Source: an uncultured Clostridia bacterium (GTDB lineage: Bacteria > Bacillota > Clostridia > UBA1381). From it: a stretch of DNA of 64,000 bases. Within the stretch, counting starts at the first letter, position 1. The number at the start of each line of letters is the position of its first letter. Under the pieces are notes generated by a model. It ran no database searches. It was not told the origin of the DNA and worked only from the letters and a program-made list of their open reading frames with translations. The DNA lies in the NCBI GenBank assembly GCA_910585795.1, contig CAJUFV010000202.1, positions 1-64,000 on the forward strand. The letters run 5' to 3'. The position numbers and the translations under genes are program-made. Positions 23,495 to 32,592 of this stretch are shown piece by piece.

Positions 23495-24469
23495 TTAAAA
23501 TCCATTCATAATCTGTGATAACTCTGATACATGTTCCTGTCTATTATCTTTGCCGATTTCTATCTCTGATGCTATATCATCTTTAACTTGTTTTAGCTTT
23601 TCAGACGTTATATCTGCATCATATATGTCCTGTCCTGTATTTGTCTGATATGCGTCTATTGCCACATAATTGAATGTTTCCCATGTGCAACCGCCGTTTT
23701 TTGCTTTCAAACTAAGTTCTGTAATGCTTTTAGGCTCTTTTATCGCCTTCATATATACATCCTTGCCTTGAGCAATAAGCCACCCTCGAAAATCCATAAA
23801 GCCGTCATCGCTTAAACCGCCATCATTCAGTACACAGCCGACATCATAAACAGATTCGCTGTTTGCAATTTTTATGTATTCCTCATTTATGGCATAGAAC
23901 AACGCTATATGTTCCGGCTCCATACGCGACAGACGCTCTGTCAGTATTTGCTCCATAACCTCATAATCGCCTCCGCTCTGCTGCCTTGCGGTATCTATCA
24001 TTTCCCAGAATATATCCTTATTCATTTTTTGATAAGGCGCAGACCTTTTTCGTTCCGCAGCTATAAGCTCATTCAGATTATCGCCTTTATAATACTGTGT
24101 CGGTTCCGATTCAAAAGTCTCATATGCGTCGTTTATTAAATTTTCAATACTTCTCACTCTTAAATCATCACTGTTTTCGCTTAACCGCATACAGTAATCT
24201 TTAACCTGATTATCGTCCATGCGTCTGATTAAATAAGCAAGCAGATTTAATTCCCCAATATCCGTCTCTCTGCTTTTAATCGTATTTTCTAATAGCGGAA
24301 TGTCAATGCTTCGATATTTCCCTGTTCCGGCATATCGTATATCTACACAATTTTTTTGTTTTATGCCTAAGTCAATACAGAAATCCTTTAATCTGCCGTC
24401 ACGTTCCGGAAGCTCAACAGTCCCGTATCTGCCTTTGTTTTTTGCTAACACTGTAATAATTTTTATCAT
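23495..24469 (-). CDS. ArdA-like N-terminal region fused to DUF4240
   Basis: The 324-residue protein has an ArdA-like helical stretch (about 70-120, LNLLAYLIRRMDDNQVKDYCM) resembling anti-restriction modules. A DUF4240 domain follows (about 150-255), starting NKDIFWEMIDTARQQSGGDY and including DGFMDFRGWLIAQGKDVY. DUF4240 is found in polymorphic toxin and accessory proteins; its activity is not known. The product is probably an accessory or anti-restriction protein sent or expressed early. GGAGG is very close to the ATG (3 nt). The gene precedes the PAPS-reductase-like gene in reading order by the reverse spacing of 18 nt. Confidence 0.7.
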   Translation of the reverse strand: MIKIITVLAKNKGRYGTVELPERDGRLKDFCIDLGIKQKNCVDIRYAGTGKYRSIDIPLLENTIKSRETDIGELNLLAYLIRRMDDNQVKDYCMRLSENSDDLRVRSIENLINDAYETFESEPTQYYKGDNLNELIAAERKRSAPYQKMNKDIFWEMIDTARQQSGGDYEVMEQILTERLSRMEPEHIALFYAINEEYIKIANSESVYDVGCVLNDGGLSDDGFMDFRGWLIAQGKDVYMKAIKEPKSITELSLKAKNGGCTWETFNYVAIDAYQTNTGQDIYDADITSEKLKQVKDDIASEIEIGKDNRQEHVSELSQIMNGF

Positions 24470-24487
24470 CTCCCTCCAAATATAATT

Positions 24488-25513
24488 TTAATAAGGTATT
24501 CCAACATATTCACATATGTTTTTATAATCAAGTTTATCAAATAAATAATCATAGATTGCCGGATGCGTATTTTTTAACCGTTGTATCCTATTTGGCTGAC
24601 TATCCAAATGGCAGCCGTACAAACACCCTGCACATCCTGTTCTTTGGTATCCGGAAAATGAAAGATTCCCATCTCTTTGTTCAATAATATCACCATACAA
24701 AGAGCAGTACGGAATACCTGTTATTTTAATATATCTCAATATATCCTGTGCAGTCCAAAATGAAAGCGGTGTTGATTTTGGTTCAGCCGCATTAAAGGCA
24801 TTACACCCTTGTTTAAGCCACACTTGCCGTCTGAGCATACTTTCTTCGGCAAGAGTGCCTACTATAAGTTTGTACCCTGTCCGTTTGCTGTATTTTTTTA
24901 TGGGAGCCTTTTTTAGATGATAGCAGCATTTATCATCAATTTTGAATGGAGCTTCTATGAGATATTGCCATTTAGGAGGAATACAGTATTTTGAATGCGG
25001 TATTATTCCTGTTCTTAAAAACTCGTCAGCAGTTTTCTTTGAAAAACCAAACATACATTTCATAAAAGAAAACGGAATGTCTGAAAAATTATCTCTCAGC
25101 CATTCCGCAGATTTTAAATGTATTTTATTTTTATATGCTTCCATACAACCGCCATATGTTTGCATTCGATGTATGTAGTTAGACACTTCTTTGGATATTA
25201 CAGGATACCCGTACTTTTGAATTACTCTGCTGTAATTCGTGTTTGGATGTATAATATCAACATTATCAAAGGTTTTTACAAACTGTATTATTTCAGGGAA
25301 CTCCATCGTTGTATTAACAAACACTGCTTTAATATTAGGGATTGCTCTCCTTGCTAAATCAAGAAGTATCGTTGAATCCACTCCTCCTGAGAATGATATA
25401 GCAACTTTCCCGTCATAATATTTATACCATTCTATTATTCTTAGCTGAGTCACTCTTACTTTCCGTTCAAGAGACCATCTTTGCATAGTTATTAAATCTT
25501 TATTTGTATAAAT
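24488..25513 (-). CDS. PAPS-reductase-like PP-loop protein (probable AUU start)
   Basis: The protein has the PP-loop ISFSGGVDSTILLDLARR that binds ATP, then CCYHLKKAP and RTGCAGCLYGC, cysteine clusters typical of phage and mobile-element members of the phosphoadenosine phosphosulfate reductase family. These members are suspected of nucleotide or DNA sulfur chemistry rather than sulfate assimilation. The first ATG (25486) has no ribosome site. An in-frame ATT at 25513 lies exactly 8 nt after GGAGG (25526-25522) and gives an N terminus MYTNKDLITMQRWSLE-like, which fits the family as I recall it. I therefore annotate ATT as the start, giving 341 residues. Confidence 0.8.
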   Translation of the reverse strand: MYTNKDLITMQRWSLERKVRVTQLRIIEWYKYYDGKVAISFSGGVDSTILLDLARRAIPNIKAVFVNTTMEFPEIIQFVKTFDNVDIIHPNTNYSRVIQKYGYPVISKEVSNYIHRMQTYGGCMEAYKNKIHLKSAEWLRDNFSDIPFSFMKCMFGFSKKTADEFLRTGIIPHSKYCIPPKWQYLIEAPFKIDDKCCYHLKKAPIKKYSKRTGYKLIVGTLAEESMLRRQVWLKQGCNAFNAAEPKSTPLSFWTAQDILRYIKITGIPYCSLYGDIIEQRDGNLSFSGYQRTGCAGCLYGCHLDSQPNRIQRLKNTHPAIYDYLFDKLDYKNICEYVGIPY

Positions 25514-25531
25514 AGCAATCGCCTCCTGCTG

Positions 25532-25972
25532 TCACATCTGCATTCCGCCCATTGCCTGTTCCTCGCTCTGTTCTTGGAATACTTCTGTATATTCTGCTAT
25601 TGATTCACTTAGCTTTACAAAATCTTCTTTTGTTGGCTGATATGCGTACCATTCAAGCTTATTACCATCAATCCACATATGCGGGCTAACTCCATTTTGC
25701 GAAAAATTTGGATTGTCAGGGACTTTCTTGATTCCCCATAACTCCTTTAATCTAATGGTATTTACATCCACTTCTCCATCTGTGCGGTTTATAACACGCA
25801 GTCTAACTGCATCATAATGATTGCTGACTATTGTAGCATTTACAAACTCAGCTTTAAATTTCAAGTCTTTTCCCAATGATGCATAACACGCTCTGCCAAC
25901 ATATTTCACATTGCTCAGTGTTTCAACATTATCAAATATCTTTCTCAATTCTTTTTCAAATGTTGTATACAT
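25532..25972 (-). CDS. Conserved mobile-element protein, unknown function
   Basis: The 146-residue protein contains NVKYVGRACYASLGKDLKFK and AVRLRVINRTDGEVDVNTIR, a beta-rich core I associate with conserved hypothetical proteins of Firmicutes conjugative elements. The second half has HMWIDGNKLEWYAYQPTKED. GAGGTG lies 9 nt before the ATG. It follows the VirB2-like pilin gene and precedes the PAPS-reductase-like gene. Its end, EEQAMGGMQM, is a strong copy of the shared tail. Confidence 0.65.
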   Translation of the reverse strand: MYTTFEKELRKIFDNVETLSNVKYVGRACYASLGKDLKFKAEFVNATIVSNHYDAVRLRVINRTDGEVDVNTIRLKELWGIKKVPDNPNFSQNGVSPHMWIDGNKLEWYAYQPTKEDFVKLSESIAEYTEVFQEQSEEQAMGGMQM

Positions 25973-26003
25973 AAAATTTCACCTCTATTTTTTATACAGC
26001 AGA

Positions 26004-26025
26004 GGCTGTGCATTTCAGCACAGCC
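26004..26025. other. Perfect 8-bp hairpin after the VirB2-like gene
   Basis: GGCTGTGC, loop ATTTCA, GCACAGCC. It starts 11 nt beyond the stop of the VirB2-like gene, with no T-run after it on the minus strand. It could therefore stabilise the 3' end of an abundant pilin message or act as a weak terminator. Confidence 0.6.
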
Positions 26026-26035
26026 CCGCCATCTC

Positions 26036-26365
26036 TTACATTCCAAGTATTCCCCATAGATATGTAGGCGCTGTCAATACGAATACCAGACAGGCAAATA
26101 AAATTGCCGGAGCTGTCCATTCAAACTGTCCGCTCTTTCGGTAATCAAAGTATGCAGAACCTAATTTCACGAAGAAAAATACTGCAAGTATCAGGTCAAG
26201 CACAGGGAAAACCACGTTATTAACAACTGTTTTTATCTGTGTTCTCGCCGTATTCCATGTACTTTCTACCGCTGATGCAACATTTCCTTCCGCAAATACC
26301 GGAACAGCAATCAGCAATAAAAGGCTGATTACCGCAATAATAACTGCAATTCTTTTTATTTTCAT
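26036..26365 (-). CDS. VirB2-like pilin, DUF3852 type
   Basis: The 109-residue protein has a signal peptide (IAVIIAVISLLLLIAVPVFA, cleavage near FAEG) and two further membrane segments (VVFPVLDLILAVFFFVKLG and PAILFACLVFVLTAPTYLW) with a short polar loop YFDYRKSGQFEW. This is the VirB2 pilin topology, and I believe it is the DUF3852 family of CTn-type elements. It would form the extracellular tube or membrane pore of the mating system. GGAGG is 9 nt before the ATG. A strong hairpin follows the gene. Confidence 0.78.
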   Translation of the reverse strand: MKIKRIAVIIAVISLLLLIAVPVFAEGNVASAVESTWNTARTQIKTVVNNVVFPVLDLILAVFFFVKLGSAYFDYRKSGQFEWTAPAILFACLVFVLTAPTYLWGILGM

Positions 26366-26388
26366 CGTTCTTTACCTCCAAATTTAAT

Positions 26389-28134
26389 TTATTTTTTCGG
26401 CGCTATATGCCAATCTTCAAACAGATTTCCCGATATTTCAAGCATTCCGCTCTGATTGACTCGAAGCATTCCGGCAGGAGTCCATGCATCATATATCTGT
26501 GTATATGATTTGTATTCCCCGTCGGGATACCAAATCGGAGTAAAATGCGCCCTGCTCTTATATGTTGAATATCTGTTTTCTTTAAATTTGAATGCTGACT
26601 GATATGTTTGAATATCTTTATCAAGCACTCTGAAATAGGTCTGATACTGAAACTCAGGAAAATACATAACCGCTGTCTGTGCCTGCGTGTATGCTGTTGC
26701 AGGCGCGTCTGTTTCTATATGCGTTTCAGTATTTACACGAAATCCATATCCTGACTTCATTCTTGAGCCAAACCCTGTTGCTGCCCATACATCGGGCAAT
26801 ATATTCTGATTTACTTTCAACGAAGCTTCATAACGGTTATATTTAAAGTCATACCAGCCATTATCTATCCATTGTCCGTTGTCTGTCCAATGCGTGTCTT
26901 CCCACACCCAATCTGACACCCATATCCAATACGCATGCCAAGCTGCCGACCAGACTCCCCAGCTTAAATTAGGTGTCTGCGTTTCACTTGGGATATTGGG
27001 AACTATAAACGCATCATTCCTGTCATCAGCTTTCGGATCGGGCGGCTCATTATCTGTTAAATCCTCTACTGCTGCCAGAATATATTTTGTTCTTCCGCCA
27101 ATGGTGACTCTTATGGATACATCCTGCGGATTGGGCGGCGTCCGCCATTTTACCCATACAAGCTGAGATTCACCTTCCGGAATTACTATGTCCTTTACAA
27201 TATAATTCTGTCCGCCAATAACAAAACGCGCCGTCAGCGGATTGTCCGGATTATATTCTCTGTCCGCATCTATTTGTACAGCCGTTATCACCTCAGTATC
27301 TGTACGATATTCATATCGTGTTACTGCTGTACCCGAAGAACCGTAATTCGGAGTATACGAGCCGGGAAATTCATAATCTGTTATGATTTCTTCTTCAGTG
27401 AATCTTACTATGCCAAGTCCAAGATAGTTTATTATTGTGTCATTGGATACCGCCTTTGTTGTGGAACCTGTCCATGCCGTGTACCCTAAATCAGCGTGTT
27501 CCAAGAACATTGCAAGCGGCAGATTTTTATGTGATAAACTCACCATTTTAGCGCGGAGTCCTCCGCTTAATATTTGGTCATACAAAGCTGCCTGATGCGC
27601 TGACATTGCGAAATACTGACCGTTAAACAAAAAGTATGCAATAGGCTCTATAAGGATTTTATAATTGCCGCTTATCAATGTATCGTAGTCAATGCCTGTT
27701 ACATTGGCTACGAGCTGTACTGCATATTCACTGCAAAAATACCGTTTAATCTCCTCAATACTCGCGGCTCCGCTTGCGCTTGATATAATCTTTGGCATTG
27801 CCAAAGTCGGGCGAACAACGCTGTAATCTCCTGCCTGTACGCTGAGTGACAGCCCGTCACGATAGCTAAGTTTACTGTGTATTCCAAAATTATAAACTGT
27901 GCTTCTCAAATCAAAACTCGCCATATCAAAGGAACTTGAAACCTGTGCGCCATCCGATACCCTTATAACGGTTACTCTTACGCCTTCCTCTCCGGGAATC
28001 CACATATTTGTAGATGTGCCGCTGCCCATGCCTCCACCGCCGTTATCCACATTGCCCTCGCCCACTGCCATTGCGGTTACTGCAAAATTCGCAAATATGA
28101 AAAGCGCAGAAATAAATAAAACAAATCTTTTCAT
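26389..28134 (-). CDS. Secreted T4SS-locus surface protein
   Basis: The 581-residue protein has a signal peptide (MKRFVLFISALFIFANFAVTA) and a long beta-rich extracellular region with many Trp and Tyr residues. Around residues 395-440 there is a Trp cluster (WSAAWHAYWIWVSDWVWED). No enzyme motif is visible. Proteins of this size occur next to VirB2-like pilins in CTn elements and may help attach the mating pilus. I chose ATG 28134, 5 nt after GGGAGG; the longer ORF (to 28209) crosses a terminator. There is no promoter between the terminator and the gene. Confidence 0.7.
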   Translation of the reverse strand: MKRFVLFISALFIFANFAVTAMAVGEGNVDNGGGGMGSGTSTNMWIPGEEGVRVTVIRVSDGAQVSSSFDMASFDLRSTVYNFGIHSKLSYRDGLSLSVQAGDYSVVRPTLAMPKIISSASGAASIEEIKRYFCSEYAVQLVANVTGIDYDTLISGNYKILIEPIAYFLFNGQYFAMSAHQAALYDQILSGGLRAKMVSLSHKNLPLAMFLEHADLGYTAWTGSTTKAVSNDTIINYLGLGIVRFTEEEIITDYEFPGSYTPNYGSSGTAVTRYEYRTDTEVITAVQIDADREYNPDNPLTARFVIGGQNYIVKDIVIPEGESQLVWVKWRTPPNPQDVSIRVTIGGRTKYILAAVEDLTDNEPPDPKADDRNDAFIVPNIPSETQTPNLSWGVWSAAWHAYWIWVSDWVWEDTHWTDNGQWIDNGWYDFKYNRYEASLKVNQNILPDVWAATGFGSRMKSGYGFRVNTETHIETDAPATAYTQAQTAVMYFPEFQYQTYFRVLDKDIQTYQSAFKFKENRYSTYKSRAHFTPIWYPDGEYKSYTQIYDAWTPAGMLRVNQSGMLEISGNLFEDWHIAPKK

Positions 28135-28160
28135 GTAAACCTCCCTTCGGATTGCACATA

Positions 28161-28186
28161 AAAAGACTATCTTTTTACAGATAGCC
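28161..28186 (-). terminator. Intrinsic terminator upstream of the surface-protein gene
   Basis: On the minus strand GGCTATCT (28186-28179), 6-nt loop, AGATAGTC (28172-28165), then TTTTTATG. It lies between the 126-residue gene and the surface-protein gene. Confidence 0.75.
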
Positions 28187-28214
28187 TTTTCACGCATGTC
28201 ATATAACATTTTTA

Positions 28215-28595
28215 TTATGTAATCCCCTGCATACCCTCGTCCATAGACTCGTCACAGGTTTCTGCTTTATCAAACCCGCCCAGCTTATTCGGCACATAAT
28301 CTGAAAGCCATGTTCCTCCAAACTGTTCGTGTGTTTTAATGCGCCATATTACCAGCTTTTCCATATCTATCTTGACTGTTTCGTTAAATGGGAACAATAG
28401 ACATGTGCTGTTCCCATTTTGGAATTTCTGTATGTCCTCAAATTTTGTACCGTCAAGCAGTATGCCGTCTTCAGTGAGCATTTGATTGATTCCGTTGAGC
28501 CATTCATGCAAATTTCCTCCGCAGCCTTGCAGAATAAGCCCTTCGTCATTATTCATTTTGCGGAGCGATTCCGTTGTTATGTCCTGTATAGCCAT
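28215..28595 (-). CDS. Conserved mobile-element protein (LILQGCGGNLHEW family)
   Basis: The 126-residue protein contains GLILQGCGGNLHEWLNGIN (residues 19-37), ILLDGTKFEDIQKF and HEQFGGTWLSDYVPNKLGGF, a very well conserved combination in gut Firmicutes conjugative elements. The function is unknown to me. It is soluble and acidic. GAGGTG lies about 9 nt before the ATG. It follows the DUF6550-like gene by 12 nt. The C-terminal DESMDEGMQGIT is close to the shared tail. Confidence 0.7.
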   Translation of the reverse strand: MAIQDITTESLRKMNNDEGLILQGCGGNLHEWLNGINQMLTEDGILLDGTKFEDIQKFQNGNSTCLLFPFNETVKIDMEKLVIWRIKTHEQFGGTWLSDYVPNKLGGFDKAETCDESMDEGMQGIT

Positions 28596-28607
28596 TCTGT
28601 ATTCACC

Positions 28608-29117
28608 TCAATCCATAACGCCTACCATTTTATTTATATCCCCTGTTGACTGACCTGTTTGTGATTGTGTACTTCCGCCCTGCTCCACATAGCCAAATCC
28701 CTCTACATACACATTTCCGCTGTCAGATTTGGCAGTTTGTGTTGTCTGCTGATTGGTTTTTTCCTCAACTACCGTTTGTTCTTGGCTATATGTTGGCGGA
28801 GTATCCGGATTGGTATAGCTTCCCTGTGCTTTGGGCTTTTCCGGAGCTTTTGCCGTTTTTGCCTTTACAGGCTCATTTCTCTGTACTTCGGCAATAACTT
28901 CCTTACCTGTATCCTCGTCTGTAATTTTCTCATACACCACAGGCGATTGTGTATCAGTATTGATGTTCACCGTGACCGCCTGCTCCTCCAACGCTTTATC
29001 TGTCGGAACGGGCGTATCGTGTATCGGTTCAGGTCTTAACATATACCATGCCGCGCCTGTTCCGATGACTGCCATTACTGCCACTCCCGCTGTTACAGCT
29101 TTTATTCTCTTTTTCAT
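28608..29117 (-). CDS. Membrane-anchored DUF6550-like protein
   Basis: The 169-residue protein has one N-terminal membrane segment (AVTAGVAVMAVIGTGAAWYML) and a disordered external part rich in Pro, Thr, Gln and Lys. It ends with NVYVEGFGYVEQGG and MVGVMD, the pattern I know from DUF6550 proteins of conjugative elements. It is probably anchored in the membrane with its tail in the wall and may be a structural or regulatory part of the mating apparatus. It lies 6 nt after the 305-residue accessory gene and before the 126-residue gene. Confidence 0.65.
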   Translation of the reverse strand: MKKRIKAVTAGVAVMAVIGTGAAWYMLRPEPIHDTPVPTDKALEEQAVTVNINTDTQSPVVYEKITDEDTGKEVIAEVQRNEPVKAKTAKAPEKPKAQGSYTNPDTPPTYSQEQTVVEEKTNQQTTQTAKSDSGNVYVEGFGYVEQGGSTQSQTGQSTGDINKMVGVMD

Positions 29118-29122
29118 TTGCC

Positions 29123-30040
29123 TTAAACCTCCTTCTCATATAAGACTTTCTTACCATAAGTTATCCTCGTTATATCCATAGGTGTGAAACTCCTGTGTAT
29201 ACCATACACTGCTTCAAATTCCCTTCTGTCTTTCGCTTGCATATACCAATTTGAATATGATCCCCGACAATCGTTTCTGAGATTGCTTGCTTCGTGCTTG
29301 AATGTAAGCTCTTTCCCGTCCATAACAGTTGTTACATTGACTGTTTTACATCCTTCGGGTATTGATTGGATTATATTTTTCATTGCTGTCAGTGATTTAT
29401 CTTTACCGTTTTCAAGTTCTTGAATCTTCTGCTGTGTCATAAGATTTAGTACAATTTCTTCTACTATCTCATCTTTATTCTCGGCAAGATACGTTTCTGC
29501 CGTTTCCTTTACTATCGTTTCCGAATCCAGAATATATCTCATAAGTTTATTGCTAAAGTCATAGACATTGTAATCACACTGATATGTAAAATCCGTATTT
29601 ATATCTTGCAAATATATTTTTCTTGCGCTTTCGCCGGCATAATACTCTTGGGATTCCTGTTGACTTTTAGTTGTATCATCAAGCTTTATATCGCTTTCAA
29701 ATTCTGCAACCATTTCCTCAACCCGTTCATTTACCTGACTTTCAAATTCTGCCTGCAAAGTCGGACTCTCCAGCTCCTTATACTTATCATCTCCGATCAG
29801 CTTCCTTGTTGTGTACTGCACGTCATAAAGCTGTCCTGTTTCTCTCCTGTATAGCCCCTGATATTCAGGATTATCATGCAGAGGGATTATTCCGTCTCGT
29901 ATACGACAGTATGCATAGATGATGTCTAATCCATTGGATAGTTTATGCCTGAAATATGCGAGTTCTGACGAATGTGTTTTGAGCATATACATTTCCTCAC
30001 TTCCGCTTTTTAGCCATGTCATAAATTTTTCTTGTGACAT
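29123..30040 (-). CDS. Polyvalent-type accessory protein, 305 residues
   Basis: This acidic helical protein has a C-terminal region (about 240-300) reading NVTTVMDGKELTFKHEASNL followed by GSYSNWYMQAKDRREFEAVY and ITRITYGKKVLYE. I recognise this module from accessory proteins of Firmicutes elements without a firm name. The N-terminal part (YFRHKLSNGLDIIYAYCRIR) is also typical of that group. It starts a new transcription segment downstream of a 16-bp palindrome. It does not carry the Met-rich tail. Confidence 0.6.
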   Translation of the reverse strand: MSQEKFMTWLKSGSEEMYMLKTHSSELAYFRHKLSNGLDIIYAYCRIRDGIIPLHDNPEYQGLYRRETGQLYDVQYTTRKLIGDDKYKELESPTLQAEFESQVNERVEEMVAEFESDIKLDDTTKSQQESQEYYAGESARKIYLQDINTDFTYQCDYNVYDFSNKLMRYILDSETIVKETAETYLAENKDEIVEEIVLNLMTQQKIQELENGKDKSLTAMKNIIQSIPEGCKTVNVTTVMDGKELTFKHEASNLRNDCRGSYSNWYMQAKDRREFEAVYGIHRSFTPMDITRITYGKKVLYEKEV

Positions 30041-30092
30041 TGTTCATCACTCTCCTTCACAACAAACAATATCACAGAGAATTTTACAAGTC

Positions 30093-30108
30093 TATAAAAG
30101 CTTTTATA
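30093..30108. promoter_or_regulatory. Perfect 16-bp palindrome upstream of an accessory gene
   Basis: TATAAAAGCTTTTATA lies 53 nt before the start of the 305-residue gene, in a 123-bp AT-rich spacer. It is a possible operator; no clear -35/-10 pair could be fixed around it. Confidence 0.4.
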
Positions 30109-30163
30109 ATCTACAAAACAAATAAAAGACGGCTTATATAATATATGAAATGCACTATAAATC

Positions 30164-30574
30164 TTAGAGTAGCTGTATTCCACTATCACTTAAACCGTCA
30201 TCGATTTCAGAAATTGATTCGTTTTCCTCATCACTGATTTCTTGTTTGTAATACTGAGGTGCATTGTTTTTGAACTTATCTATGAGAAATTGTCTTCCTC
30301 CGATTTTTAAAGCAGCCATAAATGCACCATCTACATTCTCATACTTATGTTCAGCCTTTGGCGTAAACAACGCTTCGCCAATATGTGGATATGCACCTTC
30401 ATATGTCCCGATAGTAAACTTTCCGTCTGGTGATATTCTCATAAAGTATCCATCATCGCCGCCAATATAGTATAGATATCCTTTTCCATTTAACTTGGTA
30501 ACACTATCCTCTACCCATTGCGATGTGCTAATATCAGTTATACTCCTCCAATATTCAAACTCTTGTTCTGTCAA
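30164..30574 (-). CDS. Small accessory protein, unknown function
   Basis: The 136-residue protein has a Trp/Tyr-rich alpha/beta core (FEYWRSITDISTSQWVEDSV, YLYYIGGDDGYFMRISPDGK). No domain was recognised; the YYIGGDDGYFMRI strand pair looks like a small beta sheet. The start is TTG 30574, 8 nt after GGGAG. It is flanked by spacers of about 95 and 123 bp, so it may be its own unit. It ends EIDDGLSDSGIQLL, a divergent version of the acidic-then-hydrophobic tail. Confidence 0.55.
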   Translation of the reverse strand: MTEQEFEYWRSITDISTSQWVEDSVTKLNGKGYLYYIGGDDGYFMRISPDGKFTIGTYEGAYPHIGEALFTPKAEHKYENVDGAFMAALKIGGRQFLIDKFKNNAPQYYKQEISDEENESISEIDDGLSDSGIQLL

Positions 30575-30669
30575 TTATTTCACTCCCTACTATAAAATTA
30601 TTTGTAGCATCGCCCATATATTGATATCTCCGTCCGACAAAACACAAATTTCAAAGCATATGAAACGCA

Positions 30670-31191
30670 TTAAAATTTTGGCATATACTCAGCTTTAACC
30701 TTCATAGTGAATTGTATCGGAACATACTCTCTGCCTCCGAACCTTACAGGAATTTCAACGTCAATATATACGGTTCCGTTCAGATTTTTCTCCGCATCAC
30801 CCTGTGCGAATTCTGTATTTTCGAACTCAATCCTCATATTGGATATACTGTACTCCTTAACGCTGCCTGCATATTTCGTATATTTCCCGCTTTCCTCAGT
30901 CAATGCAAGAAGCTCATTAAGCCGTGCATACACGTTTCCCGTGTCCACTGTTTCTGTAAAGTCCGTATCCACATAGGTATAGCCCCCGCTGTATCCTTCC
31001 CGGAGCTGACTGTATGTATCATCATAATTTGCCGTTACTGCGGATATAAGCGCAGACTGTACTGCTTCTTTAATGCCTCGGCATATAATCAGCATTTGCA
31101 TATATTCAAATATAACGCACATTACAAGTATCAAAGCCATGCAGACTGCTACCGACAGAACCGTAGCGTTTCCTTTATTATTCCTTATCAT
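30670..31191 (-). CDS. TadE/TadG-like pseudopilin
   Basis: The 173-residue protein begins MIRNNKGNATVLSVAVCMALILVMCVIFEYM: a short basic leader, a prepilin-like processing site near KGNA, then one hydrophobic helix. A beta-rich external domain with FENTEFAQGDAEKNLNGTVYI follows. This is the TadE/TadG minor-pilin layout of Tad (Flp) systems. It would be cut by the prepilin peptidase encoded at 37838-38239 and join the pilus base or fibre. It overlaps the preceding pseudopilin gene by 4 nt. Confidence 0.72.
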   Translation of the reverse strand: MIRNNKGNATVLSVAVCMALILVMCVIFEYMQMLIICRGIKEAVQSALISAVTANYDDTYSQLREGYSGGYTYVDTDFTETVDTGNVYARLNELLALTEESGKYTKYAGSVKEYSISNMRIEFENTEFAQGDAEKNLNGTVYIDVEIPVRFGGREYVPIQFTMKVKAEYMPKF

Positions 31192-31580
31192 TTATGATAC
31201 ACCTCGCTCCTGCCTGCCGCTCTCGCCGTAAGCGTTACCGGAAATGAACCAAACCCGCCGAAGCCGATATCATATTCTTCGGTTAATGTGACAGTGAATT
31301 CCTCGTTTAACTGAATATTTCCTGTCTTTGACCATTCCACTTCCGGATGTAAGCCGAGTTTTTCCTGTAATACAAGTTCACGGCTTGCGGTCTCGCTTCC
31401 AATTCTGCCGCAGATTTCTGCTTCACGGCACAATTCCTGAGCAAAGCTGTCAAGCTGTGATTTTGCTATGTATACAGGAAAAACACTGACCGCCAGAGCA
31501 ATTACCATCATTGCGGAAAGGATTATAACCACAACATCTATATATCCTGAGCCGCGATTACATTTAAGCTTTCTTAGCAT
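31188..31580 (-). CDS. DUF4320-like pseudopilin (TadE-like)
   Basis: The 130-residue protein has the leader LKCNRGSGYIDVVVIILSAMMVIALAVSVFPVYI, that is, a basic stretch, a Gly-containing processing site and a hydrophobic helix. A short external beta domain follows. I recognise this as the DUF4320 family, a TadE-like pseudopilin in Firmicutes conjugative elements. It overlaps the DUF3848 gene by 7 nt and the next pseudopilin by 4 nt, so the three are tightly coupled. Confidence 0.75.
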   Translation of the reverse strand: MLRKLKCNRGSGYIDVVVIILSAMMVIALAVSVFPVYIAKSQLDSFAQELCREAEICGRIGSETASRELVLQEKLGLHPEVEWSKTGNIQLNEEFTVTLTEEYDIGFGGFGSFPVTLTARAAGRSEVYHK

Positions 31581-32575
31581 ATGTCCATACCACCCCGTCT
31601 TCCGTCAGTGCTGTAGCCCTCAAATTCTCCGTTTTCAGCCATTTCCCGTATTTTAGATATATCACCGCCGTCTGCAATATAGTCTGCCGCGCCGACCATC
31701 TCGCCTTCAAGGACAAGAGTATTGGTTTTTCCCAAGTCATATACTTTCTGAATGATGTCTTTACCGTATTTAAACGAAACAGAATCCAATGCCTCAATAA
31801 ATTCTTCGTATGGATTGTCCGTTAAATCTATATTATCCTCAGTATCAACGCTTAAGGTTCTATGAAAGTCCAGCCATGTCGCTGTTGTATCAAAATCAGT
31901 CTTGGGTACAAGGTCTATAATCTTATTTATAGCATCGTGCCTGAATCTTGTTTCCGGCAATATGGCATCGCTTTTTACCGCATACGGACAAGTAAGTAAA
32001 TCCATACCGCCAAGCTTGTACATTACTGCTTCCATATCTTCTTTGAATGAACGCTCACCAAATTCAATATTATCGAGCAGCACCGCAAATGGTTTTTCAA
32101 ACTGCATAAGGACTTTTGCATCATACTCATCAAAGCAATAGTCCGGACTGAATACCCTTTTAGCCAATTCATCCGCAACATATATTTTTGACTGAATACC
32201 GTACTTTGTACCGCCCTTCTCATATTCTTTAAGCATTATTGCTTTAAGCTGTTCCGACTCTTTATTTGTTTTATAGTCCAAAATCTCTTTATCTTCAATT
32301 GTCCATAATGTATGATTTAAGGTATCATATATCGGAGCCTTATCCTCCTGATACCATTCGCAAATTGTATGAAGAGGCTGCCGAAGCTTCATGAAGTGTT
32401 TGAGCGCCTTATCGTCTATTGGTTTATCACGCATCAGATACTCATAGATTTGCTTCATATCCGCAATTTTTTCACTATTCTCCATCACTTCATCCGGACC
32501 ATATTCCTCAACCTCTTGAAGAAAGTCATCATATTCTTCTTCAATTCTCTTATAAAACAAGTCTTTATCCGTCAT
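31574..32575 (-). CDS. DUF3848 domain protein
   Basis: The 333-residue protein starts DLFYKRIEEEYDDFLQEVEE, the DUF3848 helical domain of conjugative elements (about 1-80). A second region follows with GIQSKIYVADELAKRVFSPD and later LDNIEFGERSFKEDM. It is acidic and soluble, and the biochemical role is unknown. GAGGTG lies 9 nt before the ATG. It sits between the TadC-like gene and the pseudopilins, yet ends with a GRRGGMDIC tail like the accessory proteins, so it may be cargo rather than a pilus part. Confidence 0.72.
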   Translation of the reverse strand: MTDKDLFYKRIEEEYDDFLQEVEEYGPDEVMENSEKIADMKQIYEYLMRDKPIDDKALKHFMKLRQPLHTICEWYQEDKAPIYDTLNHTLWTIEDKEILDYKTNKESEQLKAIMLKEYEKGGTKYGIQSKIYVADELAKRVFSPDYCFDEYDAKVLMQFEKPFAVLLDNIEFGERSFKEDMEAVMYKLGGMDLLTCPYAVKSDAILPETRFRHDAINKIIDLVPKTDFDTTATWLDFHRTLSVDTEDNIDLTDNPYEEFIEALDSVSFKYGKDIIQKVYDLGKTNTLVLEGEMVGAADYIADGGDISKIREMAENGEFEGYSTDGRRGGMDIC

Positions 32576-32592
32576 CTATATCACCTCGCCTT

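Noticed and set aside
24488..25513. Sulfate-assimilation CysH
   Set aside because: The C-terminal cysteine clusters, the lack of other sulfur genes and the mobile-element setting point to the phage-type family instead.
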